Assembly (NCBI GenBank): GCA_041690255.1 | Contig: JAWLHU010000003.1 | Location: 310,001-374,000, forward strand | Source: JAWLHU01 sp041690255 | GTDB lineage: Bacteria; Bacillota; Sulfobacillia; Symbiobacteriales; Symbiobacteriaceae | DNA: 64,000 nucleotides | Reading direction: 5' to 3' | Shown here: piece after piece, positions 17,083 to 25,924 of the stretch | Layout: every line of letters starts with the position of its first letter | Position numbering within the stretch: the first letter of the stretch is position 1 | The notes under the pieces: generated by a model | What the model was told of the DNA's origin: nothing | Database searches by the model: none | The model's input: only the letters and a program-made list of their open reading frames with translations | Position numbers and translations under genes: made by a program

Positions 17083-18219
17083 CTATGCGGAGGGCTTTGG
17101 CTGTTTGAAGGGATCACGCTGCAGCAGCGTAGTGGGCGAGTTCCCGGGCATTACCCGCCGGAAGAGGAGGGCCATCAACTCCCGGCGCGAGGTCACGTTC
17201 AGCTTGCCGAAGATCTTCTTCAAATGATCCTGTACCGTGTACTCGCTGACAAAGAGCTGACCGGCAATCTCCTTCGTGGAGAGCCCGGCAGCGATCCACT
17301 CGACCATCTCCCGCTCCCGGGGCGTCAGATCGTAGAGGGCCATGAGCCGGGGGAAGCGCTCCTCCGGCGTGGCGGGCGAGACGACCAGCATGGCGGCGAC
17401 ATCGGGGTGACTGCCCGCTCCCGGCTCCAGCGCCGTCACGGTCCACCACCGACCGCGCTGATCCGGCAGGGTGAGGCGGGGCTCCACCGGTACTGCCACC
17501 GGATCGCTTCCCCGGTTTCGCAAGGCAAGGACCGATATGAGCGGGCGCGGCAGGACCGTCCGGTCTGTCTGGTCAGGACTGGCAAAAGCCTCCAGAATCT
17601 CTTCGGCTTGCCGGCTGCCAAAGAGCATTCGGTCCCCCTTGTCGACCATGATCGTGGTCATGCTCCCCCCCTGATCCTGCTCCAACGCCCGGCGCAGAAT
17701 GGCGGATCGCATGCCATCGCCAATGTGGTGGGAGAGCTGGCTCAGGACCTGCTGCTCACTGGTGGTGAAGTCGCGGCTCTCCTTGCCCCGCATGAGGCAG
17801 AGCGCTCCCCAGTACGCATCGCCGGTGTTCAGGGTAGTGCGCACCTCATACTCGATCCCATACGGGCGGTAGAAGTCGGTGTACCGCGCCTCCGTTTCCA
17901 GCTTCCCGCGGGTGTAGCTGGAGAGAAGGGAGATCGACTCCCGATTCGCCTTCATATCGAGGAAGGACCAATGCTCGTTCTGCAGGTAGATGTGGCTCAG
18001 GAAGTAACGGACGTCCTCATCGGTGAAGCCAAGGGTGTATGCATCCAGGCCAAGGAAGGTGACAGGGTCGGTCACGAGGAGGGCGACGAGATCGACATCC
18101 AGCAGATCCTTCATTCGCAGGGTGATCTGGCTCGTCAGGCTCTCCAGCGGCGCCCCGGAGTGGCTGATTCGCCTGATCTCTTCATATGCCTCTGTCAGGC
18201 GCTTTGAAAGCTTCGGCAC
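17083..18219 (-). CDS. GAF-like sensor with LuxR-type HTH
   Basis: 378 residues if the GTG at 18219 is used (GGGGGG seven bases upstream). An in-frame GTG at 18246 would add nine residues and has a poorer site. The N-terminal region (about 30-180) looks like a GAF-type domain. The C-terminus is a clear LuxR/FixJ HTH: LTPREREMVEWIAAGLSTKE followed by VSEYTVQDHLKKIFGKLNV. A TATAAT box lies on the minus strand at 18263-18268. The ligand and targets are unknown. It is divergent from the polyferredoxin gene at 18439, a possible target. Confidence 0.85.
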   Translation of the reverse strand: MPKLSKRLTEAYEEIRRISHSGAPLESLTSQITLRMKDLLDVDLVALLVTDPVTFLGLDAYTLGFTDEDVRYFLSHIYLQNEHWSFLDMKANRESISLLSSYTRGKLETEARYTDFYRPYGIEYEVRTTLNTGDAYWGALCLMRGKESRDFTTSEQQVLSQLSHHIGDGMRSAILRRALEQDQGGSMTTIMVDKGDRMLFGSRQAEEILEAFASPDQTDRTVLPRPLISVLALRNRGSDPVAVPVEPRLTLPDQRGRWWTVTALEPGAGSHPDVAAMLVVSPATPEERFPRLMALYDLTPREREMVEWIAAGLSTKEIAGQLFVSEYTVQDHLKKIFGKLNVTSRRELMALLFRRVMPGNSPTTLLQRDPFKQPKPSA

Positions 18220-18438
18220 CCGCAGACCCCCCTTCACACCCGCCACGTAGCGCTTTGGTATGATTATAAAGAATCAGATCAAGAATGACTACCCACTATG
18301 ATCCGGGGGCGCCTGGGAACTTCTGACCGAAGCCGGGGACCTGTCTTCACGATTCCGCCACAAATCCTCCAGAGCATGGACAAATCCGGGTGCCATACTC
18401 GAGGGAGGATCGCATGGAAATCGAAGGAGGCGCCCGCC

Positions 18439-19656
18439 ATGTCCAGGAGACCGATTCCGCTCCTCTCCCCAATCCGGCTGAAGCGAACGTGGACGATGAC
18501 CCAGTGGCTTCGCCTGCTCTCCCTGACCGGCTTCTTCCTCGCCACCGCTTACGGGATCGTCCGGCACCGGATCAACGAAGCGGCGGGGATGAGGGGCCAC
18601 AGCAACGCCGCTCCTAATGTCGATGCACTCTGTCCGATGGGGGGGCTGGAGACACTCTGGACCTGGATCCAGACCGGCGAACCCCTCCGCCACCTCCACC
18701 TCTCGGATATCGTGCTGCTGGTCGGGGCCGTCCTCCTGGTCCTGCTGCTGGGCGGCGCCTTCTGTGGCTGGATCTGTCCGTTCGGCGCCATCCAGGAGTG
18801 GCTCTACCGGCTCCGGGCCCGGCTGCTCCCGTGGCAGGTCACGATCCCGCCAAAGGTCGATCAGGTCCTGCGCTACGGCCGCTACCTGGTCCTCGCCCTG
18901 GTGCTGGGCGCCACCTACGCCAGCGGCGAGTTTGTCTTCGGCGAGTACTGTCCGTGGAAGGCGGTCTGGTCAGTCGGCGGCGATGAACTGGCGATCGCCG
19001 GGGCGATCATCCTGGGCCTGGTTCTGGCTGGGGGGCTGCTGGTGGAGCGGGCCTGGTGCCGCTACGCCTGTCCCCTGGGTGGATTCCTCGGGATCTTCAA
19101 TAAGATCGCTCCGGTCCGGATCGTGCGGGCGGAGAGTTGTACCCACTGCAGCCTTTGCACCCGGAAGTGCCCCATGGGGATCGACTTGGAGGAGGTGACG
19201 GCGGTGACCGATACCTCCTGTATCCGGTGTCTGGAGTGCGTGGACACCTGCCCGCGGCCAGAGACCCTGGCGGTGAAGCTCGGCTGGTGGCAGAAGGCCC
19301 GTACCCTTCCCGGCCCCTTCTACGGCGCCATTGCCGTCGCAATCTTTGTCGGGGTGATCCTGGCAGCCATGGCGACCGGCAACTGGGAGGCGTACTCCGC
19401 CGGAGCCGCGCCCGCCGTGAGCGAGGCGACCGGTTTGCCCGACCCGGTGGAGATCAAGGGCTGGCGCTCGCTGCAGGAGGTCTCGGATTTATGGGGGATC
19501 CCGCTCGGCATTCTCTACCGGGAGACGAAGCTCGACCCGGCGCTGGTCCCCCCCACCACCTCTCTGAAGGAGCTGGAGGACGAGACCGGTGATAGGGTGA
19601 GCCGGGCCACCGTCATCGACCTGGTCACCCGCTGGCAGGCGGGCAAGCTGAGGTAG
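18439..19656 (+). CDS. Membrane 4Fe-4S polyferredoxin (NapH/YccM-like)
   Basis: 405 residues from the ATG at 18439, eight bases after AAGGAGG. Six or so membrane segments carry the paired CxxxCP motifs FCGWICPFGAIQEW and WCRYACPLGGFLG, typical of NapH/NosR/YccM electron carriers. Two 4Fe-4S clusters follow (CTHCSLCTRKCP and CIRCLECVDTCP). After a last membrane span the tail (about 350-405, KGWRSLQEVSDLWGIPLGIL) resembles the small domain found at the end of related polyferredoxins. It probably moves electrons between quinone and a soluble reductase; no partner enzyme is adjacent. Confidence 0.88.
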   Translation: MSRRPIPLLSPIRLKRTWTMTQWLRLLSLTGFFLATAYGIVRHRINEAAGMRGHSNAAPNVDALCPMGGLETLWTWIQTGEPLRHLHLSDIVLLVGAVLLVLLLGGAFCGWICPFGAIQEWLYRLRARLLPWQVTIPPKVDQVLRYGRYLVLALVLGATYASGEFVFGEYCPWKAVWSVGGDELAIAGAIILGLVLAGGLLVERAWCRYACPLGGFLGIFNKIAPVRIVRAESCTHCSLCTRKCPMGIDLEEVTAVTDTSCIRCLECVDTCPRPETLAVKLGWWQKARTLPGPFYGAIAVAIFVGVILAAMATGNWEAYSAGAAPAVSEATGLPDPVEIKGWRSLQEVSDLWGIPLGILYRETKLDPALVPPTTSLKELEDETGDRVSRATVIDLVTRWQAGKLR

Positions 19657-19660
19657 CGGA

Positions 19661-19694
19661 AGGGCCGCCCCATCGATCGGGGTCGGCCCTCCTT
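19661..19694. terminator. Terminator between polyferredoxin and dehydrogenase genes
   Basis: AGGGCCG-CCCC (from 19661) pairs with GGGG-TCGGCCCT, followed by CCTTT on the plus strand. The two flanking genes are convergent. Confidence 0.8.
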
Positions 19695-20678
19695 TCACTG
19701 GTCGAGCACCTGCGGATTGACCGGGGTGATTGGGCGCCCGCCCGTGACCACCGCCACCAGGTTCTCTGCGGCGAGCGTGGCCATGCGGGTCCGGGTCTGC
19801 ACCGTGGCCGAGCCGATGTGCGGCACGGCGGTCACATTATCGAGCGAAAGGAGCGGATGATCCGCTCGGATCGGCTCCGCTGCGAAGACATCGAGGCCGG
19901 CGGCCCAGATCCAGCCCTCCTGCAGCGCCCGGTAGAGTGCACCCTCCTGGACGATCGGCCCTCGGGCCGCATTCACGAAGACAGCGGTCGGCTTCATGAG
20001 CCGGAACTCCCGCTCGCCGAAGAGGCCGCGGGTCTCCGCCGAGAGCGGCAGCAGGACGACGACGAAATCCGACTCCCGCAGCAGGTCGTCCAACCCCCGG
20101 TACTCGGCGCCCAGGGCCGCCATATCAGCGGACGGCTTGCGATTGTGGTAGAGGAGCCGCATATCGAAGCCCGCAGCCCGCTTCGCCACCGCTTGGCCAA
20201 TCCGACCCGCGCCGATGATGCCGATGGTCGCCCCGGTGATCTCCTGCCCAACCATAAACATGGGCGACCAGCCCGTCCACCGATCGGCCTGGATCAGCCG
20301 CTGCCCCTCACCCAGGCGGCGTGCTGCCGCCATGAGCAGGGCGAAGGCCAGGTCTGCGGTCGTGTCCGTAAGGACGCCCGGGGTGTTGGTCACCAGCACC
20401 CCACGCTGCGTGCAGGCCGCTATATCGATGTTGTCATAGCCGACCGCCATGTTGGCGATCACCCGGCAGCGTGGACCGGCGGCATCCAAAACGGCGCCGT
20501 CGATGCGATCGGAGAGCATGAGGAGCGCGCCGTCGGCCTCCCGCAGGCGTGCCACAAGCTCATTCGGCGGGACGGGCCGCTCCTCCTCCGGCCAGAGGGT
20601 GACCTCGCAGGTACGGCGTATAATCGCCATGGCGGCCTCGGGGAGCTTACGACTGACGAAGACGGTGGGACGGCTCAT
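19695..20678 (-). CDS. D-2-hydroxyacid dehydrogenase (glyoxylate/hydroxypyruvate reductase type)
   Basis: 327 residues from the ATG at 20678 (GGAGGAG upstream; an in-frame ATG at 20711 lacks a site). The NAD(P) Rossmann motif GIIGAGRIGQAVAKR is near residue 150, with the catalytic Arg in VNAARGPIV, Glu in LDVFAAEP and His in VPHIGSAT. The spacing and HNRKPS after the second beta strand suggest NADP preference, as in glyoxylate reductases. It is cytosolic. The substrate among glyoxylate, hydroxypyruvate and 2-ketogluconate cannot be fixed from sequence. Confidence 0.9.
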   Translation of the reverse strand: MSRPTVFVSRKLPEAAMAIIRRTCEVTLWPEEERPVPPNELVARLREADGALLMLSDRIDGAVLDAAGPRCRVIANMAVGYDNIDIAACTQRGVLVTNTPGVLTDTTADLAFALLMAAARRLGEGQRLIQADRWTGWSPMFMVGQEITGATIGIIGAGRIGQAVAKRAAGFDMRLLYHNRKPSADMAALGAEYRGLDDLLRESDFVVVLLPLSAETRGLFGEREFRLMKPTAVFVNAARGPIVQEGALYRALQEGWIWAAGLDVFAAEPIRADHPLLSLDNVTAVPHIGSATVQTRTRMATLAAENLVAVVTGGRPITPVNPQVLDQ

Positions 20679-20714
20679 TCGAAGACTCCTCCTCTCCATA
20701 TGCGGCGGCAAATC

Positions 20715-23030
20715 TTAGGCCCGGAAGGCGCGGGTCGCCTGGACCAGGTCACCCGAGACCTGATTGAGCCGCTCCGCCACCCGCCGCAGGTCGGCGTGCT
20801 GCTGCTCCATGCCCCTCATCTCCTGCTGAATGCGGGTCAGTCCGCTGGCGATCTCCGCGACACCGCCTGCCATGAGCTGGACGTTGCCGGAGGCCACCTC
20901 CGTGGTCGAGGCCATCTCCTCGGCGCCGGCCGTGTTCTCCTCGACCACGGCGGCCACGCTCTGCATCGCCTCGGTGATCTGGCGCATCCGATCGACGTTG
21001 GCCGCAATGGCGACATGCACGATCTGCTCCACGCTGTCCGCCGATGTACGGCTGGCCTTCAGGATCTCGCCCAGCGTGGTCTGGGCCTGCACCCCGGTCA
21101 CCTCACCGTCCTGGGCGTAGCGCTGCCCAAGCCGGATCGCCTCCACGGTCTGCGTGATCAGGCCCAGGGTCGTCTGAATCAGCCGTTCGATCTCGTGGGT
21201 CGACTTGCCGGCACGCTCCGCGAGGGCTCGGACCTCCTCGGCCACGACGGCGAAGCCCCGCCCCTGTTCACCGGCCCGGGCCGCCTCAATCGCCGCGTTG
21301 AGCGCCAGCAGATTCGTCTGATCAGCGATCCCCGCGATCACGCCGGAGATCTGGCTGATCTCCCGCGAGGTCTCGCCCAACTGCTCTACCAGGATAACAG
21401 AGTCGGCAGCGTTCGCGCCAATCCGCTGAATGCCGGCGAGGGTCGCGGCGATCGCCTGCTCGCCGTCCCGGACGAGCCGGAAGGTCTTCTGGGCAGCGGC
21501 GAGTGCCGCCTCCCCCTCGGTCAGGCTCTCCCGCTGGCTCTGGTCGATCTGATGCACCATGGCGGTCACCCGGTCCAGATGCGCCGCCTGCTCCTCAGCC
21601 CCCCGGGCAATCTCGGTGGCGGTCTGGGACAGATCACTCATACCGGCGTTGGTCTCCTGCGACTGCTGGTCCAGCTTGCGGGCGATCCCGGCCCCGGCCT
21701 CCGTCAGGGCCGTTGTCTCAGCGGCCCGGGCGGTGGTGCTGGTCGTGACGTCCAGCAGTTCCTGACCGAGGGTTGCCGCCTGGTCCGCTGCCTCGGTCAC
21801 CTGCCGGATGCTCTGCCGCACCTTCCCCAGAAGGTCGTTCAAGGCGCCCGCCATGAGGCCGACCTCATCCCGTGCCGTGCTCGTAAAGGTGGTGGTCAGG
21901 TCTCCCGCCTCCAGTGCGGCCACGAAGGAGAGGAGCGGCCGGCGAACCTGTCGGTTGGCGAGCCACCAGGGGAGAAGGGCGCCGAGCAAGAGGGCGAGAA
22001 CGCCAATCGCAAGGCCGATGCGGGTGACCAGGGTGAACGTCTCCCCGATCTGGGTGAAGTGGCTCTCCCGAATGCCCACGTAGGGGCTGGCGATCACCTG
22101 GCCGCTCAGGTCGGTCAGCGGGGTGTAGATCGTCTTCTGCCACTCGTAGCCGCCCACCAGCGCCCGTCCCCGGAAGGGCTCGCCGCTGCGAATCTTCGCC
22201 ATGACGGCATCGGAGTAAAGGGTGCCGGTGGCCCGCTCGTCGGTCCCCTTCTTCCGGACGTTGGTAGTCACCCGGATCCCATCCATGGCGATGGTGGCCG
22301 TGAGCGGGATCCCCTCCGGGGAGAGCGCCTGGACCTCATCCACAATCGTGGGGTCATTGTTCAGGACGTCTGCGAGGAGGATCGCACCCACCACCTGACC
22401 ATATCCATTGCGAACCGGGGCGCCGGCGGTCAGGGCCAGGGCGTCGGTCAGCTCCTTGCCCACCAGCTCATGCTCCGCACCGGCGGTCTGGGTCACCTTC
22501 AGGATCACCTGGTCACGCAGGTCCTGCGACTCCCGGGACAGCTCCTGGGCGGGAATCCGAGCCGGGGAGGTGACCCGCTCTCCCTTGCTCAGGACCGACT
22601 TCACCAGGCCGCCGTACGAGACCTTGTCACCGGCACTCCCCCGGTAGCGCCAGCGGACCTGCCCATTCGTGTCGACCAGCAGAAAGATATCCGCCTGCGC
22701 CTGCAACTGCTGTCCCACGGCGCTTAGCAGGGACTGCTCCATGGGGCCCGGCGGGGTGGTATTGGTCAGGATCGCCGCGAACCGGTCATCCATGGTCAGT
22801 GTAGCCGCTGTGGCGCCCAGGTCGCGCAGTCGCCCGGCAATTGTCGCCTGATGGAGCTGGATCGCCAGGTCCAAGGTGGTCTCAGCCTGCCGGTCGATAT
22901 CCTGCGTGACCGCCCTCCCCAGGTACAGGCTGCTCGCGACGAGGCCCGCCGCCGGCAGCAGGACCGCCAGCAGAGTGATGGCCACGATCCGCACCGTCAG
23001 AGATCCAGACCGCCGATTTGTACCTCTCAT
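20715..23030 (-). CDS. Methyl-accepting chemotaxis protein with Cache-type sensor
   Basis: 771 residues. Membrane spans at about 13-37 and 345-370 bracket a large extracellular sensor domain (about 40-340) that looks like a Cache domain (DNGQVRWRYRG-like PAS strand, VVGAILLADVLNNDP). A HAMP domain follows, then a long methylated coiled coil with the signalling hairpin ISGVIAGIADQTNLLALNAA and EEVRALAERAGKSTHEIERL. No C-terminal CheR pentapeptide is seen (it ends VQATRAFRA). It is a transmembrane chemoreceptor; the ligand is unknown. No che genes are nearby. Confidence 0.93.
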   Translation of the reverse strand: MRGTNRRSGSLTVRIVAITLLAVLLPAAGLVASSLYLGRAVTQDIDRQAETTLDLAIQLHQATIAGRLRDLGATAATLTMDDRFAAILTNTTPPGPMEQSLLSAVGQQLQAQADIFLLVDTNGQVRWRYRGSAGDKVSYGGLVKSVLSKGERVTSPARIPAQELSRESQDLRDQVILKVTQTAGAEHELVGKELTDALALTAGAPVRNGYGQVVGAILLADVLNNDPTIVDEVQALSPEGIPLTATIAMDGIRVTTNVRKKGTDERATGTLYSDAVMAKIRSGEPFRGRALVGGYEWQKTIYTPLTDLSGQVIASPYVGIRESHFTQIGETFTLVTRIGLAIGVLALLLGALLPWWLANRQVRRPLLSFVAALEAGDLTTTFTSTARDEVGLMAGALNDLLGKVRQSIRQVTEAADQAATLGQELLDVTTSTTARAAETTALTEAGAGIARKLDQQSQETNAGMSDLSQTATEIARGAEEQAAHLDRVTAMVHQIDQSQRESLTEGEAALAAAQKTFRLVRDGEQAIAATLAGIQRIGANAADSVILVEQLGETSREISQISGVIAGIADQTNLLALNAAIEAARAGEQGRGFAVVAEEVRALAERAGKSTHEIERLIQTTLGLITQTVEAIRLGQRYAQDGEVTGVQAQTTLGEILKASRTSADSVEQIVHVAIAANVDRMRQITEAMQSVAAVVEENTAGAEEMASTTEVASGNVQLMAGGVAEIASGLTRIQQEMRGMEQQHADLRRVAERLNQVSGDLVQATRAFRA

Positions 23031-23246
23031 TCTTCTTGCCCACCCCTTTTGTTATTTTCTTGTTATACGGTATCGAGTCTACTGAGTAGCCCTCACCGTC
23101 ACAAGAGGGAGAAAACCCTACTTGTTATAGACAAGAGTTGGCACATTGCGGATAGGGGTAGAGCCGACCGCCGCTATCGTTCGCCGTCTGTTCGGGTAAG
23201 ATGAGAGGCGCCGTTGGAGGGCGCGAGGAGGCGCGCAAAAAGGTCG
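23031..23246. other. Intergenic upstream of the chemoreceptor
   Basis: About 215 bp. On the minus strand two similar TATAACAAG tracts occur (near 23060-23070 and 23111-23119), which may include promoter elements. No gene is seen. Confidence 0.35.
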
Positions 23247-23277
23247 AAACCGAACCCGAGTGATCAGGTTCGGCTTC
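23247..23277 (-). terminator. Terminator after the double-GNAT gene
   Basis: On the minus strand CCGAACC (23268-23274 on the plus strand) pairs with GGTTCGG (from 23250), followed by TTTCGACCTTTTT. Confidence 0.75.
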
Positions 23278-23308
23278 GTTTCACTGGGGCTCGCTCCGAT
23301 ACCAGGGC

Positions 23309-24247
23309 TCAGTCGGGCCGCAGGCGGTACGGGCCCGGCACCAGACGGTAGCCCAGTTTGGCGTTGACCGCCAGCATGGCGGGGTTGTCGGGGTCGTTAT
23401 TGGTCCGCATGTGCGGAATGCCCCGGGCAATCGCCTCCCGGATCGTGAGCAGCTTCACCGCCAGGGCGATTTTGCGGCCGCGGTACTCCCGGTAGACACC
23501 CGTGAAACCGGTATAGGCACCGGCACCGGGGGTCCGGGATGGGAAGAGCATGGAGATTCCGACCACCCGGTCGCCATCGAAGGCGAGGGCCACGATCTTC
23601 TCCCCCTTGTGCTCTCGCCAGAAGGCCTGGTAGACGTCGAAGGGCTGGTCCCCCTCCTCCGGGTCATGGATCGGAATGTCCCGGGAGGTGGCCACATCCA
23701 GTTCCCACATCTGGTGGAGCAGGGCGTCATCTACGTCGGTGACGGTCGCCAGCCGAATGCCGCCCGCCTCCACCTCGTCGAGCACCCCGTCGAAGCGGGA
23801 GAGATCAGCGGTGGTCAGGTCGAGCACCGACTCGGTCCGCTGCCGGTCCACCTTGAAGCCCCGCCGCCCGGCCCAGGCGAGGGAGGCCTCGTCATCGCCC
23901 CGGCACCAGGACTCGAAGCGAGCGGCACCGCCCTCCAGGGCGAGTTGCCTGACGTGCTCGAAGATCGCCTGGCCGGCGCCCCGTCCCCGAGCCGACGGAT
24001 GGACCATCGCCTCGATCGACCAGCGGTCCGGCGGCATCCAGGGGGCGTGCTCAGCAAATCCGTAGCCGATCACCTGGCCCTCCTCGTCCTCGGCCACCAC
24101 TCGGACCAGGACCGAGCCCGCCTTGGAGCGCACCAGTTCATCATCCTCCTGAAACTCCTCCGGGGTCTGGGGCTCGGGCTGGATCGCGTTGTGGATCCAG
24201 GCCACCCGCTCGTAGTCCCGGTTCTCACAGGGGCGAATCGCAAACAT
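23309..24247 (-). CDS. Tandem GNAT-family N-acetyltransferase
   Basis: 312 residues from the ATG at 24247 (GAGGAGGGG upstream). Two GNAT domains lie in tandem. The first, about 1-150, has IEAMVHPSARGRGAGQAIFE with the acetyl-CoA loop RGRGAG. The second, about 160-312, has TGFTGVYREYRGRKIALAVK and ends LGYRLVPGPYRLRPD. Such double-GNAT proteins are common in Firmicutes and have varied small-molecule or antibiotic substrates; none can be named here. A much longer reading frame upstream in the same phase is only the antisense of lepB. Confidence 0.87.
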   Translation of the reverse strand: MFAIRPCENRDYERVAWIHNAIQPEPQTPEEFQEDDELVRSKAGSVLVRVVAEDEEGQVIGYGFAEHAPWMPPDRWSIEAMVHPSARGRGAGQAIFEHVRQLALEGGAARFESWCRGDDEASLAWAGRRGFKVDRQRTESVLDLTTADLSRFDGVLDEVEAGGIRLATVTDVDDALLHQMWELDVATSRDIPIHDPEEGDQPFDVYQAFWREHKGEKIVALAFDGDRVVGISMLFPSRTPGAGAYTGFTGVYREYRGRKIALAVKLLTIREAIARGIPHMRTNNDPDNPAMLAVNAKLGYRLVPGPYRLRPD

Positions 24248-24382
24248 GGACTCCCCTCCTCGCATGGGTTCACCAGGAGATAGACGAGACACATTCGCAA
24301 AAAGTTCACACCTCCCCAGCGAACCTGTGACCTCCCTGAAACGTCTCAAGAGGGGGAGAAGCCTTTTACAGGAGATGTGGCC

Positions 24383-24925
24383 ATGCTGAAATCCTTTTGG
24401 AAAGAATGGGGCCGGGAACTGCTGATCGCGGTGGTCCTCGCACTCCTTATTCGGGCGGAGGTGGCCGAGGCCCGCCGGGTCCCCACCCCCTCCATGGTCC
24501 CAACCGTCCATCCCGGCGACCGGCTCCTCGCGGAGAAGATCATCTACCGGTTCACGGGGCCAAAGCGGGGCGATATCATCGTCTTCCGGCCGCCCTTCGT
24601 GGAGCAGGAGACCATGCTGGGGCAGTTCCTCGGCAAGGAAGATGACTACCTGAAGCGGGTGATCGCCCTGCCGGGCGAGACCGTGCAGGTGACCGATGGA
24701 AAGGTCCTGATCAACGGCGAGCCGCTGGAGGAACCGTATGTCGCTGCTGCGCCCGTCTATGAGATGGCGCCGGTCACCGTGCCTGAGGGGAAGCTCTTCG
24801 TGCTGGGTGACAACCGGAACGACAGCTTCGACAGCCACGCCTGGGGCCTGCTGGATATGGACTCGGTCTACAGCCGTGCCTTCTTCCGCTTCTGGCCGCT
24901 GAACCGCATGGGATTGGTGGAGTGA
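24383..24925 (+). CDS. lepB: Signal peptidase I
   Basis: 180 residues from the ATG at 24383 (AGGAG eight bases upstream). One N-terminal membrane segment (about 10-27) precedes the catalytic serine in PTPSMVPTV (near residue 38) and the catalytic lysine in YLKRVIALPGE (near residue 90). The closing box is VLGDNRNDSFDSHAWGLLD. It cleaves signal peptides on the outer face of the membrane, for example those of the large secreted proteins at 51-64 kb. The Nudix gene begins six bases after its stop, so the two are probably co-transcribed. Confidence 0.94.
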   Translation: MLKSFWKEWGRELLIAVVLALLIRAEVAEARRVPTPSMVPTVHPGDRLLAEKIIYRFTGPKRGDIIVFRPPFVEQETMLGQFLGKEDDYLKRVIALPGETVQVTDGKVLINGEPLEEPYVAAAPVYEMAPVTVPEGKLFVLGDNRNDSFDSHAWGLLDMDSVYSRAFFRFWPLNRMGLVE

Positions 24926-24931
24926 ACACCG

Positions 24932-25351
24932 GTGCAGATCATCTCATGCAGCGCCCTGATCCTGAATGAGGCCGGAGACCAGATCCTGATCAGTCGCAGG
25001 AGCGAGAACCGGCGTGTTGCGCCGGGTCTGTGGGAGGTCGTCGGGGGTCGCCTGGAGTTCGGGGAGGAGCCCGTCGCCTGTCTGCGCCGTGAGGTGCATG
25101 AGGAGCTCGGGGTGGAGGTGGTCGATCCACGGCTCTTCGGTGTGTACAGCACCCTTTCAACCGTGGAGGCCACCACCGTCCACCTTGTCTCGCTGGTCTA
25201 CACGTGCCGGATAGACGGTACGCCCATACCCGCAGCGAACGAGATTGCGGAGCTTCGTTGGGTCGGAGCGGAGGACCTGGACGGCTTGACCTTCGCCGCC
25301 AACTGCCGGGAGCGAGTGGCAGATTACTTTCGGAAAAAGGGGACCACGTGA
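24932..25351 (+). CDS. Nudix hydrolase
   Basis: 139 residues, GTG start. The Nudix box GGRLEFGEEPVACLRREVHE continues into ELGVE and matches G-x5-E-x7-REUxEExGU. The opening ISCSALILNEAGDQILISRR resembles 8-oxo-dGTP/NTP pyrophosphatase types, but the substrate is open. It sits six bases downstream of lepB. Confidence 0.88.
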   Translation: MQIISCSALILNEAGDQILISRRSENRRVAPGLWEVVGGRLEFGEEPVACLRREVHEELGVEVVDPRLFGVYSTLSTVEATTVHLVSLVYTCRIDGTPIPAANEIAELRWVGAEDLDGLTFAANCRERVADYFRKKGTT

Positions 25352-25353
25352 AG

Positions 25354-25384
25354 GAGCCTGGCAACGACGCCGGGCTCTTCATTT
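25354..25384 (+). terminator. Terminator after the Nudix gene
   Basis: GAGCCTGGC (from 25354) pairs with GCCGGGCTC (25369-25377), followed by TTCATTTATT. Confidence 0.75.
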
Positions 25385-25621
25385 ATTGCGATGGGCCACT
25401 GTCCGAGCTGAGAGGCTTTTCCGTCTCAGGTAAACGAACGAATCGAGAAGCGAATGGCCGCCCCCTCCTTCTCCCCGAGCCGAGGGCCGGCCTGTCTCAG
25501 GGCCGCTGCACATGAATCCTTCCATCGCCCCCCCGACCAGCCACCGGAGCAGCCGCAACCGTGCGGTCCCGAGGAACCGGGTATGGCAAAAGAACCCAGG
25601 GTGTTATGTCTCCAAGCCACT

Positions 25622-25680
25622 TGTCAGGTTTTGCACGGTTTCGCGGAACCCCTGCGGAATCCGCCGTGCAAAACCTGACA
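25622..25680. repeat. 59-nt hairpin repeat, copy 1
   Basis: Perfect 17-bp inverted repeat: TGTCAGGTTTTGCACGG (25622-25638) and its complement (25664-25680) around a 25-nt loop. The stem core TTTTGCACGG is shared with copy 2, exactly 180 bp downstream. Confidence 0.85.
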
Positions 25681-25801
25681 CTTTAGGGCCGTAAGACTGG
25701 ATGAACTGCCCCCACGGGGACCGAAACAGCCCGCCGAACCCTGCTGGACCCACCTATAACCTGCCCTTCGAGCCCTGAGACCCCTTCGTTCCACTATGAA
25801 G

Positions 25802-25860
25802 TATCACCTTTTGCACGGACGAGGGTTGCCCCCTGCCCTCAGACCGTGCAAAAGGTGACA
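25802..25860. repeat. 59-nt hairpin repeat, copy 2
   Basis: Arms TATCACCTTTTGCACGG (25802-25818) and CCGTGCAAAAGGTGACA (25844-25860) pair with one mismatch. Stem and loop lengths (17 and 25) are identical to copy 1, but the outer stem and loop sequences differ, with compensated changes (CAGG/CCTG versus CACC/GGTG). Confidence 0.85.
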
Positions 25861-25924
25861 AGCCCCGGCTCACACCCCCTACCTGACAGGTATTCCCCCT
25901 GGGGAGCCGAGCCTCCGGCCGCGT

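Larger units (their letters stand above)
25385..25924. other. Gene-free 540-bp region holding two twin hairpin repeats
   Basis: No credible coding frame is seen. Besides the two 59-nt inverted repeats listed separately, there is a weaker hairpin near 25410-25431 (CTGAGA...TCTCAG). The remainder is unremarkable GC-rich sequence. Confidence 0.5.

Noticed and set aside
19818..22727. A 969-residue plus-strand open frame
   Set aside because: It lies antisense to the dehydrogenase and chemoreceptor genes, both of which are clear families.
23149..23162. Sigma-54-like TTGGCACATTGCGG
   Set aside because: GG and GC are only six bases apart; the required spacing is ten.
23309..24838. 509-residue version of the double-GNAT protein
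   Set aside because: The extra N-terminal part is antisense to lepB. A strong ribosome binding site supports the start at 24247.
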